DNA from: CAVPXC01 sp963709505
GTDB lineage: Bacteria > Chloroflexota > Anaerolineae > JAAEKA01
Assembly: GCA_963709505.1 (NCBI GenBank)
Contig: CAVPXC010000027.1
Location: forward strand, 94,907-158,906
Direction of reading: 5' to 3'
Length of the DNA stretch: 64,000 nt
Positions 53,717-62,678 of the stretch are shown here, piece by piece. The notes under the pieces are model-generated. The model searched no databases and was not told the origin of the DNA. It saw nothing but the letters and a program-made list of their open reading frames with translations. A program made the position numbers and the translations under genes. Numbering within the stretch: position 1 is the stretch's first letter; every line of letters starts with the position of its first letter.

Positions 53717-54931
53717 TCAGCGGTTCTTTCTAAAGTAAACGTCGATCAGCACGGCCAGCACCAGGACGACGCCCTTGACGATGGGCTGCCAGGCCGGCGG
53801 CGTGTCGAGGATTTGCAGGCCGTTGCTCAGGGTAGCCATGATCAGGGAGCCAATCAACGCGCCGAACACTGTGCCCACACCGCCGAGAGTTGACGTGCCG
53901 CCCAAGATGGCTGCGGCGATGGCGTCGAGCTCGTAGCCCTGGCCTGCTGCAATGGTACCGTAGCCGACATACGAAGCCAACACAACGCCCGCAATGCCGG
54001 ACAGGAAACCCATCAGGACGAAAATGAGGAAGATAGTACGCCGAATGTTGATGCCTGACAGCCGCGCCGCCTCGCGGTTGCCACCAATCGCGTAGGCATA
54101 GCGGCCGAATCGCGTGTTATTGGCGACATAGGACATGACACCTGCCGTAATGAACATCAACAGCACCGGGAACGGCAAGCCCTGGTACTGGTTGACCAAA
54201 TACGTGAAGCCGACAACCACCAGCGAAAAGATGATGGTTACCACGAGGTCGATGGTCAGACTAGACAGCTCAAAGCCGTATTTCGTCTTTCTCTGGCGAC
54301 TGCGGACCATGTTCCAGAACAGAAACGCCACGATCAGCGCGGCAAGAATCCACCCGACGATCGGCGGAAGGTAGCCCTGAGCAATGAAGCTGAAGCCCGG
54401 CTGGTTGGCAGGAATGGTCTTACCTTGTGTTACTAGCAAGATCAGTCCGGTCAGGATGAACATGCCGCCCAAGGTGACGATGAACGCGGGAACTCGCAGG
54501 TAGGCGATAATACTGCCCTGCAGCACGCCGGCCAAGGTGCCAACCAGCAAACCGACGATAACTGAGAGGATTGCGGCGATCATCGGTTGGTCAGGGATGA
54601 GCTTATACCAGATAGTTGCTTGGAAATATGCCGCGACCACAGAGACGAATCCTGCTAGTTTGCCGACGGACAGGTCGATGTTCCCGGTGACAATGACGAA
54701 CACCATGCCCATCGCCAGAAACGAGGTCACGGTCATCTGGCGGAATAGATTGGAGACGTTCTGCGGGCTCAAAAAGACCTTGCCGTCGAGACCGGCAAGG
54801 ACCGAAAAGATGGCTACGATCGCGACCCAGGCCAGAACGATCGTGATTGTCTGCAGATTCGCCCGTACGCGCTGGCCTATCTCTGCCCCCAGACTCTTGG
54901 TGGGTTGCTTTGCTTCAGTGGTTGCAGCCAT
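53717..54931 (-). CDS. xylH: Sugar ABC transporter permease, XylH-like
   Basis: 404 residues from ATG 54931, chosen for GAGGAG nine bases upstream. About ten to eleven hydrophobic segments; FRQMTVTSFLAMGMVFVIVT, GNIDLSVGKLAGFVSVVAAY and GYELDAIAAAILGGTSTLGG are signatures of the ribose/xylose-type permease family. NTRFGRYAYAIGGNREAARL is the cytoplasmic loop contacting the ATPase. Third gene of a binding protein-ATPase-permease operon. Xylose is inferred from the binding protein type; symbol by family. Confidence 0.87.
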   Translation of the reverse strand: MAATTEAKQPTKSLGAEIGQRVRANLQTITIVLAWVAIVAIFSVLAGLDGKVFLSPQNVSNLFRQMTVTSFLAMGMVFVIVTGNIDLSVGKLAGFVSVVAAYFQATIWYKLIPDQPMIAAILSVIVGLLVGTLAGVLQGSIIAYLRVPAFIVTLGGMFILTGLILLVTQGKTIPANQPGFSFIAQGYLPPIVGWILAALIVAFLFWNMVRSRQRKTKYGFELSSLTIDLVVTIIFSLVVVGFTYLVNQYQGLPFPVLLMFITAGVMSYVANNTRFGRYAYAIGGNREAARLSGINIRRTIFLIFVLMGFLSGIAGVVLASYVGYGTIAAGQGYELDAIAAAILGGTSTLGGVGTVFGALIGSLIMATLSNGLQILDTPPAWQPIVKGVVLVLAVLIDVYFRKNR

Positions 54932-54974
54932 CAGATGACTCCTCTGTTGTCCGATCTGGCTCATCCCGGCGGCA

Positions 54975-56501
54975 TCAGGCGATGCCGGTGGCCAGGTGCA
55001 TGATTCGTTCTTGTGTGGCGTCGGCGATATTCAGGGTTCCGTTGGAATGACCTTCATGCATTACCATGACGCGATCGCTCATGCCGAGGACTTCCTCAAG
55101 CTCGCTGGAGATCATGACAATTGCGACGCCCTGTTCGGCCAGCTCGTTCATAAGTTTGTAGATCTCGTATTTGGCGCCAACGTCGACACCGCGGGTCGGG
55201 TCGTCCATGATCAGGATCTTGGGGTTCGATAGCAGCCATTTCGCAATGACCACCTTCTGCTGATTGCCGCCAGACAAGGTTTCGCAAGCAACCTGCAGAT
55301 TGGGCGCCTTGATAGCCAGGTTTTTGGCTTGATCCATCGAGGCTCTCAGTTCGGCGTCCGCATCGATGCGCAGGAATGAGGCAAATTGGTCCAGGTTGGC
55401 AAGCGAGATGTTCTTCAGGATCGACTGCATCAACACCAAGCCCTGGCCTTTGCGATCCTCAGGCACCAGGCTGAGACCTTGTTGCATTGCATCACGCGCG
55501 CTGCCAACCGACAGCTCGCGACCTAGTAGCGTCATTTTGCCTTGCGTGACCTTGCCATACTCGCCGAAAATTGTGGTGACCAACTCTGTTCGCCCCGACC
55601 CCATCAGACCGGCGATACCCAGGATCTCACCGCGGCGCAAATCGAAACTTACTCCGTTCAGCACGGCGTGTTTTGCATCGTTTGGGTCTTGGGCGTGCAA
55701 GTCCTCGACCTGCAAAATCACCTCGCCGGGTTTCCTGTTACCCTTGGGGAAACGCTCGGTCATCTCACGACCCACCATGTAGCCGACGAGTTTCTCACGT
55801 GTCAGGTCCTTGGTCGGCTGCGTGGTTACTGTCTTGCCGTCTCGCAATACCGTTACGTTGTCGGTGATGCGGAAGAATTCCTCGAGCTTATGGGTAATGT
55901 AGATGCAGGTGACCCCGAGGCTTCGCAGGGTCTCGAGGATCTCCATCAGCTTGTTGATCTCGGCCTCGCTCAGGGCGCTGGTGGGCTCATCGAGGATCAA
56001 GATCTTGGCATTCTCGGAAAGGGCCTTGGCGATTTCGACCATCTGCATCTTGCCGACACCCAGATTCCTGACCAGCGCCTGGGGTTGGACGTCGAGTTGG
56101 TACTTGGACAGAATCTCGCGCGTATCGGCATAGAGCTTGTTCCAATTGACCGATCCCCGTTCCACCGGCTCTTTTCCCAGGAAAATGTTCTCTCCCACGG
56201 TCATATTGGACACCAGGGTTAGCTCCTGGTAGACGATAGCAATTCCCTCCTCGATTGCCTGCCGGATCGAACGGTTCGCGAGTTTTAACTCTTGGCCCTC
56301 GTACAGAATCGTGCCGTCGTACGTCCCGTAGGAATAGACGCCCGACAGAATTTTCATCAAGGTCGATTTGCCTGCGCCATTCTCCCCACACAGGCCGTGT
56401 ATCTCACCGCGTCGAATTTGGATGGAGACGTCGTTCAGAGCGGTCACACCGGGGAAACGCTTGGTCACGTTTCGAATATCGAGGATGATTTCGTCGCTCA
56501 C
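54975..56501 (-). CDS. xylG: Sugar ABC transporter ATPase, XylG-like
   Basis: 508 residues, GTG start (56501) with AGGAGAGG upstream. Two fused nucleotide-binding domains: the first has GENGAGKSTLMKILSGVY and AKILILDEPTSALSEAEI; the second has GLMGSGRTELVTTIFG and TLSGGNQQKVVIAKWL. As in the RbsA/XylG/MglA family, the second Walker A is degenerate. Powers uptake of a monosaccharide. Lies 43 bases before the permease start and 202 bases after the binding protein gene, which is separated by hairpins. Confidence 0.92.
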   Translation of the reverse strand: MSDEIILDIRNVTKRFPGVTALNDVSIQIRRGEIHGLCGENGAGKSTLMKILSGVYSYGTYDGTILYEGQELKLANRSIRQAIEEGIAIVYQELTLVSNMTVGENIFLGKEPVERGSVNWNKLYADTREILSKYQLDVQPQALVRNLGVGKMQMVEIAKALSENAKILILDEPTSALSEAEINKLMEILETLRSLGVTCIYITHKLEEFFRITDNVTVLRDGKTVTTQPTKDLTREKLVGYMVGREMTERFPKGNRKPGEVILQVEDLHAQDPNDAKHAVLNGVSFDLRRGEILGIAGLMGSGRTELVTTIFGEYGKVTQGKMTLLGRELSVGSARDAMQQGLSLVPEDRKGQGLVLMQSILKNISLANLDQFASFLRIDADAELRASMDQAKNLAIKAPNLQVACETLSGGNQQKVVIAKWLLSNPKILIMDDPTRGVDVGAKYEIYKLMNELAEQGVAIVMISSELEEVLGMSDRVMVMHEGHSNGTLNIADATQERIMHLATGIA

Positions 56502-56546
56502 TGACTGCCTCTCCTGAGCAGCTAGTACTCTGTTAGGTTAGATTCT

Positions 56547-56588
56547 ACACAGTGTCATCCTTCGCCGAGCCTCAGGATGACACTGTGT
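56547..56588. repeat. Palindromic element between xylF and xylG
   Basis: 15-bp perfect inner stem (56547-56561 and 56574-56588, TGTCATCCT-type) inside a larger imperfect palindrome from about 56522 to 56614 with CTAGT ends. A shorter relative is at 22683. Confidence 0.6.
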
Positions 56589-56648
56589 GAAATCCAACTT
56601 GACAAAGCACTAGTACGGGGCTAGCCGCGCGCTCGCATTGAGTTCGAA

Positions 56649-56682
56649 GTCCCGGCTCCCTGATTGCTCAGAGAGCCGGGAC
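56649..56682 (-). terminator. Hairpin after the xylF-type gene
   Basis: 10-bp perfect stem GTCCCGGCTC/GAGCCGGGAC downstream of the binding-protein stop. It could attenuate read-through so that the binding protein is made in excess. Confidence 0.65.
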
Positions 56683-56703
56683 GGTTGACCTAAATGCCCG
56701 TGG

Positions 56704-57852
56704 TTAGGGCTTGGGCGGACGCTGATCCTCCGGAATATCCCGGTAGACATCGTCGTACTGTTGGAAGCCGTTCTTCACGCACAGGTCATAAGCATTGTCC
56801 TTGTTGACCTGCTGAACCGGCAGGAAGAGGGCATTGACGTTGCCCGTCTTGGCCGGGTCGTTTGTGAGGTCGGCCATGGTGTATTCCTTCAGATCGGTGA
56901 TCGACTGGCCCTTGATGAGCTTGTCGGCCATGTCCACGGCGAGCGGTCCCAGGTTGCGGATGTCCTTGAGGATCGAGACCGTTAGCTCGCCCTTGACGAT
57001 GCTATTGCACCCGTCGGCGGTGGCGTCTTGGCCCGAGATCGGTACCTTGCCGGCCAGTCCCTGCGCCTTCATAGACGTCAGCGCGCCCAGGCCGGTGCCG
57101 TCGTTGGAGGCAACTACGGCATCGATCTTGTTCTGTTGCGCCGTCAGGATGTTCTCCATCAGCTTCGATGCGTTGGCCGGATCCCAGTTGTCTACCCACT
57201 GGTCGGCGACAACCTTGACCTTGCCGGCATCCACGAGCGGCTGGACAATGTCCATCTGGCCCTTGCGGAACAGGATGGCGTTGTTGTCGGTGGGGCTTCC
57301 GCCGAGCATGACGACCTTAGCCGGGCCGTTGGTTGCGGCGTCCCACTTCTCGATGCCGAGGGCCTTCATGACGCCATCCGCCTGCTGCCGGCCGACTTCC
57401 TGGTTGTTGAAGGAGATGTAGCCGGCGATCTTGGGGCTCTTGATCAGGCGGTCGTAGGCGATGACCTTCACGCCCGCATCGGCGGCCTTGTCGACCGACG
57501 TCGCCACCGCGTCGCCATCCTCGGCGACGACGATCAGGGCCTTCACGCCCTGGCTGACCATGTTGTCGATCTGGTCGTTCTGGAGCTTGACGTCGTGGTT
57601 GGCTTCCTGGACGAGGACTTCATAGCCCATTTTTTCCAGGCCAGCCTTGATGATCTCTGACTCGGGCTGCCAGCGTTCGGTGGCGAAGTCGGAGAACGAG
57701 AGGCCGATTTTGACCTTTTCGGCAGCGGCAGGCGCTGTGGTCGCTTCGGTGGCGACGGGTGGTGCCGCCGGGGTGGCGCAGGCGGCCATTGCGGCTACGA
57801 TCATCACTAGTACGGCGACGATCATGAGTTGACGAGAGACTGTCTTAGTCAT
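56704..57852 (-). CDS. xylF: Sugar-binding lipoprotein, XylF-like
   Basis: 382 residues from ATG 57852 with GGAGGT upstream. A hydrophobic signal (LMIVAVLVMIVAAMAAC) ends in a lipobox-like cysteine, followed by an Ala/Pro/Thr linker typical of Chloroflexi. The periplasmic-binding domain has KIGLSFSDFATERWQPESEI, VKVIAYDRLIKSPKIAGYIS and NNQEVGRQQADGVMKALGI, close to the XylF branch (D-xylose). Captures sugar at the cell surface for XylGH. Strong promoter at 58073-58101. Confidence 0.88.
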   Translation of the reverse strand: MTKTVSRQLMIVAVLVMIVAAMAACATPAAPPVATEATTAPAAAEKVKIGLSFSDFATERWQPESEIIKAGLEKMGYEVLVQEANHDVKLQNDQIDNMVSQGVKALIVVAEDGDAVATSVDKAADAGVKVIAYDRLIKSPKIAGYISFNNQEVGRQQADGVMKALGIEKWDAATNGPAKVVMLGGSPTDNNAILFRKGQMDIVQPLVDAGKVKVVADQWVDNWDPANASKLMENILTAQQNKIDAVVASNDGTGLGALTSMKAQGLAGKVPISGQDATADGCNSIVKGELTVSILKDIRNLGPLAVDMADKLIKGQSITDLKEYTMADLTNDPAKTGNVNALFLPVQQVNKDNAYDLCVKNGFQQYDDVYRDIPEDQRPPKP

Positions 57853-58072
57853 TTCTACCTCCAAAATAGGCTGACGAATTGTGCATCGAAAGATGCCGGT
57901 GGGTTGGCAGTTAGAAGAGCTGTTGGGGAAAGCGGTGAAACAGGCTTGGGGATGGCTAACCAATGCCTCGTTGTTCGAGTGCAAAGGATTGTGGGCATAC
58001 GGAGGCGAATTTGGGGTCACCTCCAGTCTGCATCTCCGTGGATTCCTTGCGTTTTTCCAACTACACAATGAA

Positions 58073-58101
58073 AGTATATTCAGTGGCGCCCGAATTGTCA
58101 A
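58073..58101 (-). promoter_or_regulatory. Sigma-70 promoter of the xylF-type operon
   Basis: Minus-strand TTGACA (58096-58101), 17-base spacer, TATACT (58073-58078). It implies an untranslated leader of about 210 bases. The -35 box touches the first copy of a 47-bp direct repeat. Confidence 0.72.
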
Positions 58102-58249
58102 AGCAGGCGCCACGCCGGCCTGCCGGCACCCCTAGGGATGAAAATGCGGAGCGCGGTGTCCCTTCGGCAACCGCGGACTCCCGAACTTGTTCGGCTATTT
58201 TCAAAGCAGGCGCCTCGCTGGCACGCCGGCACCCCCAAGGATGAAAACA
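58100..58249. repeat. 47-bp direct repeat flanking a palindromic repeat copy
   Basis: Copies 58100-58146 and 58203-58249 (AAAGCAGGCGCC...CGGCACCCC...GGATGAAAA) are about 85 percent alike and 103 bases apart. Between them at 58171-58195 lies a copy of the CCCGAACTTGTTCGG palindrome of 17449. Confidence 0.75.
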
Positions 58250-58397
58250 GCAGGGCTCGGTCAGAGACCGGCCCGAGCGGTTAGAGCTGTTTTCAAGACA
58301 GCGCCCACTGAGATAACTTCCTCCCTCCGCTTCCCCATTCGTTGTTCGCCACTGGGAACCGTCCCGGAGGGATTCGTTGTGATATCGTGATATCCCT

Positions 58398-58838
58398 CTA
58401 CCGCACGCGCAAATTGCTCTCCAGCGTCGCAAAGAACTTCCCCTCAAAATACAGCCGCGTAAACGCCGCAGCAAACAGCGCTTGCGGCCGCCACGGCACG
58501 TCGTAGCCGCCATACCAGTGCAGCAGGCTATCGGCTGGCGCAGTTAGGACCTCCACAGTGCCCCCTCCGCGCAGTGGATGTGACGGCTCCGTTTCGTAAC
58601 GCAGCCGCCCCGGTTCGACCTCGGCAAAGCGATAGGTCACATTTGACTTCAATCCACCCGGCGTTATGTAAGTTGCCCGCACCAGCGCGCCGGCCACGAC
58701 CTGCGCCGAGCGCACCAACTCCAGCCCGTGCGGCCAAATCGGGCTCTCGTCGGAGTTGCGGAAGCTTTGCACGATCAGCTGCCAGAGCTGGTCGCTGCTG
58801 AGTGCCGAAGCGATGGTGTGATCGAACGTGACTCGCAT
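58398..58838 (-). CDS. SRPBCC-like lipid-binding fold protein
   Basis: 146 residues. Begins MRVTFDHTIASALSSDQLWQ with LVQSFRNSDESPIWPHGLEL, VRATYITPGGLKSNVTYRFA and a C-terminal helix FAAAFTRLYFEGKFFATLES. The order helix-beta strands-long C-terminal helix fits the START/Bet v1 (SRPBCC) superfamily, which binds hydrophobic ligands. Ligand unknown. Lies downstream of the cytidylate-kinase-like gene on the same strand. Confidence 0.65.
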   Translation of the reverse strand: MRVTFDHTIASALSSDQLWQLIVQSFRNSDESPIWPHGLELVRSAQVVAGALVRATYITPGGLKSNVTYRFAEVEPGRLRYETEPSHPLRGGGTVEVLTAPADSLLHWYGGYDVPWRPQALFAAAFTRLYFEGKFFATLESNLRVR

Positions 58839-58855
58839 GCTGCCTCTTGCCGCTC

Positions 58856-58955
58856 AAAGCTGACCGGTTGCAATCGCCAGCCGCTCGGTAAACGCGCGGA
58901 TGCCCTCGATACCGTGCCAGCATTCTCGCCCAAGTTGACGCCCGTAACGGCTCAT
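58856..58955 (-). CDS. Very small open frame coupled to the kinase gene
   Basis: A 33-residue frame overlapping the previous stop in an ATGA arrangement (MSRYGRQLGRECWHGIEGIR...). It may be a real mini-protein, a remnant, or chance; no similarity recognised. Confidence 0.25.
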
Positions 58956-59602
58956 TTGAGCGCGTCAGACACCGCGCCAGCCAGGATGGGATCCACTTGG
59001 ATCGAGCTGCAGGTTGGTCGGTCGTCCGCGGTGGTTTCGCTCAGCGCTTTTGCGGCATCGATCAGCCAGGCGGCTGCCAGGTCCGGGGCAACCTTGCTCG
59101 TGTCGATCACCAGGTCGAAGGCGCTGGCAGCGTCCCATTTTGCTTTGTAAAACGTTTCGATAAAGGCGAGGCGAGCCTTATCGTTTTCCTTCACAACTGT
59201 CTCAGCCTGCTCGGCGCTTATCTGCTGTTGCGCCATCACACGACTGATTCGGATAGGCTGGGGAGTCTGGATCCGCACGTTGAGAACATCGGCAAAGCCC
59301 TGGAGGATGGCAAAGCCGCTGCGGCCTACGATCACCACATCGCCGCGCTGCGCCACCGCTCGCACGATCTGGTTCAACATGCTTACCATCTGGTCTCTGC
59401 GCTGCGTCTTCTGGCCGCTAAATCTCTCTCGAAACCCTGGCAGCACGTCGTAGTCCTTCTCGAACTCGACCAGACCATACTGGCTGAGTAGGGATCCGAT
59501 CACTGCCTTGTCCACGAGATGATAGCCCATAGCCTGGGCCACTTTTTCGGCGATGGTGTCTCCTTCGCTGCCGAACTCCCTGGAAATTGTTATTACTGAC
59601 AT
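58952..59602 (-). CDS. Cytidylate kinase-like protein
   Basis: 216 residues from ATG 59602 with GGAGG seven bases upstream. MSVITISREFGSEGDTIAEK is the modified P-loop of the cytidylate kinase-like family (PF13189 type), with AQRGDVVIVGRSGFAILQGF and IETFYKAKWDAASAFDLVID typical of these proteins. Unlike true Cmk, substrate and role are unknown; some accompany sugar transport or signalling genes. Divergent from the ChvE-type operon. Confidence 0.82.
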   Translation of the reverse strand: MSVITISREFGSEGDTIAEKVAQAMGYHLVDKAVIGSLLSQYGLVEFEKDYDVLPGFRERFSGQKTQRRDQMVSMLNQIVRAVAQRGDVVIVGRSGFAILQGFADVLNVRIQTPQPIRISRVMAQQQISAEQAETVVKENDKARLAFIETFYKAKWDAASAFDLVIDTSKVAPDLAAAWLIDAAKALSETTADDRPTCSSIQVDPILAGAVSDALK

Positions 59603-59842
59603 CATTTCACCTCCGAACCAGCCGGACACGAAGACCATAGATCTCAGTCTAGTTTGATTCTACTACAAACTCACCCGGAAATCAATATTTACGTTGAGCT
59701 ACGAACAATGGATTTGACCGATGTGCTTATCTGGGATAGAATCTTCTTAATTCGGTTGTCGAAGTTGACCCCGTTCCGCCTCTCAACCTCGCGAGAGGAG
59801 GTGATCCGTAGCTCAAAACCCCTCTTAAATCATTTGTCAAGT

Positions 59843-59859
59843 TCGATACCTAGTATCGA
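59843..59859 (+). promoter_or_regulatory. Candidate operator before the second sugar-transport operon
   Basis: Perfect 17-base palindrome TCGATAC-CTA-GTATCGA, 34 bases before the binding-protein start. No regulator gene adjoins it. Confidence 0.5.
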
Positions 59860-59893
59860 TCATTCTTTCCCAACATTCTCTGGAGGAGAAACT

Positions 59894-61058
59894 ATGTCTC
59901 GCAAGTTCGCTAAGACAGCTTTGTATTTGATTATGATCGTGGCCATGCTCGCTTTGGCTGGATGCGGCGGCACTGCCGCCACGCCGGCACCCTCGGGCGG
60001 CGCTGCGGCGCCCACTGCAGCCGAAGTGAAGCCCTCAACAGGGCCGCAGGTAGGCATCGTGCTTCCGACCAAGGATGAGCCCCGCTGGCTCCAGGACGAA
60101 GCCCGCTTCAAGGAACTGCTCGCTACCGCCAATGTCCCGGTCGAGATCCTCTTTAGCCAGGGCGATTCCGCCAAGGAGAAGGCCAACGTCGAGTCCCTGC
60201 TCACCAAGGGCGTCAAGGTGATCATCCTTACCCCGCAGGACGGCGCCGCGGCAGCAGCCACCGCAGATGCTGCCAGGAAGGCAGGCGCGAAGGTGGTCTC
60301 CTACGACCGCCTGATCACCGGCACTGATGCGGTTGACTACTACGTGACCTTCGACAGCAATGCCGTGGGCGCGGCCCAGGCCCAGTACTTGGTTGACAAG
60401 GCCACCGGCACCGGCAACCCGCTGTACCTCTATGCCGGCGCTTCCTCCGACAACAACGCCTTCCTCTTCTTCGAGGGCGCTTGGAAGGTCCTGCAGCCCA
60501 AGATCGCCGACGGCACCTTCGTCATCAAGAACTCCCCCGAGGCCATTGCCCTGCAGGACAAGGCAACTCTGACTCGCGACGAGATGTCGAAGATCATCGG
60601 CCAGATCACCACCAACTGGGACTTTGCTGTCGCCAAGAACCTGGCTGAGTCCAATCTGACCGTCGCCCAAGCGGCCAACAAGGGCAACGTGTTCATCCTC
60701 GCCCCCAATGACGGTACCTCGCGCTCCATCGCAGATACCTTCGCCGCCGACAAGGACGTCGCCAGCTATGTCATCACCGGACAGGATGCTGAGAAGGCCT
60801 CAGTCCAGTACATCATCGACGGCAAGCAGTCGATGACCGTCCTCAAGGATACGCGCGTACTGGCCCAGGATGCTATCACCGCCGCCCTCGCCTTCCTGAA
60901 GGGTGAGAACTCCTGAGAAGACGACCACCTATAATAACCTGAAGATCGATGTGCCGGCCAAGCCGTCCGCTGTGGTCACGGTTGACAAGGACAATGTCAA
61001 AGCGACCATCATCAACTCCGGTTACTGGCCCGCCACAGACTTCACTGGCGTGCAGTAA
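59894..61058 (+). CDS. ChvE-type multiple-sugar-binding lipoprotein (frame break near the C-terminus)
   Basis: Start ATG 59894 with GGAGGAG upstream. Lipoprotein signal ALYLIMIVAMLALAGCGG with a perfect LAGC box. The binding domain has VGIVLPTKDEPRWLQDEARF, VKVIILTPQDGAAAAATADA and AKVVSYDRLITGTDAVDYYV, characteristic of ChvE/MmsE proteins that bind arabinose, galactose or xylose. The frame as given stops at 60916 after KGENS. Removing one C at 60912-60913 continues SEKTTTYNNLKIDVPAKPSA to INSGYWPATDFTGVQ at 61058, the expected end. About 387 residues. Confidence 0.9.
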
Positions 61059-61077
61059 ATAAACAGTTCGTTCACTC

Positions 61078-61111
61078 AGGAATGGCGATGATCTCGGTCA
61101 TCGCCATTCCT
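61078..61111 (+). terminator. Hairpin between binding protein and ATPase genes
   Basis: 14-bp perfect stem AGGAATGGCGATGA/TCATCGCCATTCCT with a six-base loop in the 89-base gap, placed like the hairpin after the xylF-type gene. Confidence 0.7.
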
Positions 61112-61147
61112 GTAATCCTTAGGTAATCTTGGGCAGCCGGAGGTGCT

Positions 61148-62667
61148 ATGGCTACTCCTATCCTAGAGATGAAATCCATTACCAAGACCTTTCCCGGTGT
61201 GAAAGCCTTGGATAATGTCAGTTTTAGCGTCGCCCAAGGAGAGATCCACTGCCTGGTCGGTGAAAACGGCGCAGGCAAGTCCACCCTGATGAAGGTGTTG
61301 AGCGGGGTCTGGCCTTTCGGTAGCTATGACGGCGATATTCTGTTCGGCGGCGAGGTTCAGAAATTCAAGGGAATTGCCGATAGCGAAAAAGTCGGCATCG
61401 CCATCATCTACCAGGAGCTGGCGCTTTTCCCTGAGCTGACGGTGTACGAGAACATTTTCCTCGGCCATGAGCTCAGGAAAGGCTTTCTGGTCGACTGGAA
61501 CGAGACGATCAAGCAAGCCGACAAGATGCTGAAGAAAGTCAAGCTCAGCGTCAACCCCGCGGCGAAGATCAAGGATTTGGGCGTCGGCAAGCAGCAGCTG
61601 ATCGAGATTGCCAAGGCATTGAGTAAGGACGTCAAGCTGCTGATCCTGGACGAGCCGACTGCCGCGCTGAACGAGGACGACAGCGACAACCTGTTGAAGC
61701 TGCTGCGCGAGCTGAGAGACCAGGGCGTGACGTGCATCATGATCTCGCACAAGCTGAAAGAGGTCATCGCAATTGCCGACACCGTGACCGTCCTGCGCGA
61801 CGGCCAGACCGTAGTCACGCTGGACGCGCACAAAGGCGAGGTGTCCGAGCCTGTGCTGATCAAGCACATGGTGGGGCGAGAGATCGAGAACATCTATCCC
61901 AAGCGAGAGCACAAGCGCTCTGAAGAAATCGTGCTTGAGGTCAAGAACTGGAATGCCCACAGCCAGCAGCTCAACCGGGATGTTCTCAAGGACGTCAATT
62001 TCAATCTCAAAAAGGGCGAGATCGTCGGCTTCGCCGGGCTGATGGGCTCCGGGCGCACCGAGCTAGCCTTGAGCCTGTTTGGCAATTCTATCGGCTTTCA
62101 GATCAAGGGCGACCTGTACCTCAGCGGCCAGAAGCAGCAATTCAAGCAGCCTGAGGATGCGATTGACGCAGGCCTGGCTTACGTCACCGAGGATAGAAAA
62201 GCCAAGGGGCTGATTTTGATCCAGGATGTGAAGCAGAATATCACCCTGGCCAACCTGCAAGAAATCGCCAAGCGGGGGGTGGTCGACGACGAGGCCGAGA
62301 TTAGGGTCGCCAACGAATACAGGACCAGCCTCAACATCAAGACGCCCAGCATCCAGCAGAAAGTCAGAAATCTGAGCGGCGGCAACCAGCAGAAGGTGTC
62401 GTTGGGCAAATGGTTGTTCGTCAAGCCCAATGTGCTGATCCTGGATGAGCCACACGCGGCATCGACGTTGGCGCCAAATTCGAGATCTACACGCTCATGA
62501 ACGGCCTGGTGGAGCAGGGTATGAGCATCATCATGATCTCGTCCGAATTGCCCGAGGTGTTGGGCATGAGCGACCGGGTTTACGTTGTCGCTTCCGGCAG
62601 GATCACCGGCGAGCTGCCAATCGAAGAAGCGACCCAAGAGAAGATCATGCAGCTGGCAACCAGCTGA
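61148..62667 (+). CDS. Sugar ABC transporter ATPase, GguA/MglA-like (frame break near the end)
   Basis: Two ATPase domains: first with VGENGAGKSTLMKVLSGVWP and VKLLILDEPTAALNEDDSDN; second with GLMGSGRTELALSLFGNSIG and LSGGNQQKVSLGKWLFVKPN. The given frame fails at DEPHAAS and stops at 62500. One C is missing in the CC at 62450-62451; with it the text becomes DEPTRGIDVGAKFEIYTLMN and runs on through MSIIMISSELPEVLGMSDRV to LATS at 62667. About 506 residues, the normal size. This is the only break in the window that needs an added base. Confidence 0.92.
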
Positions 62668-62678
62668 GGAGCCCCCCC

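Larger units (their letters stand above)
57853..58397. other. Intergenic region upstream of xylF
   Basis: Contains the xylF leader and promoter, the 47-bp direct repeats, a palindromic repeat, and at 58336-58392 a partial copy of the GATATCACAACGAAT unit from 51883. No protein-coding gene seen. Confidence 0.6.
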
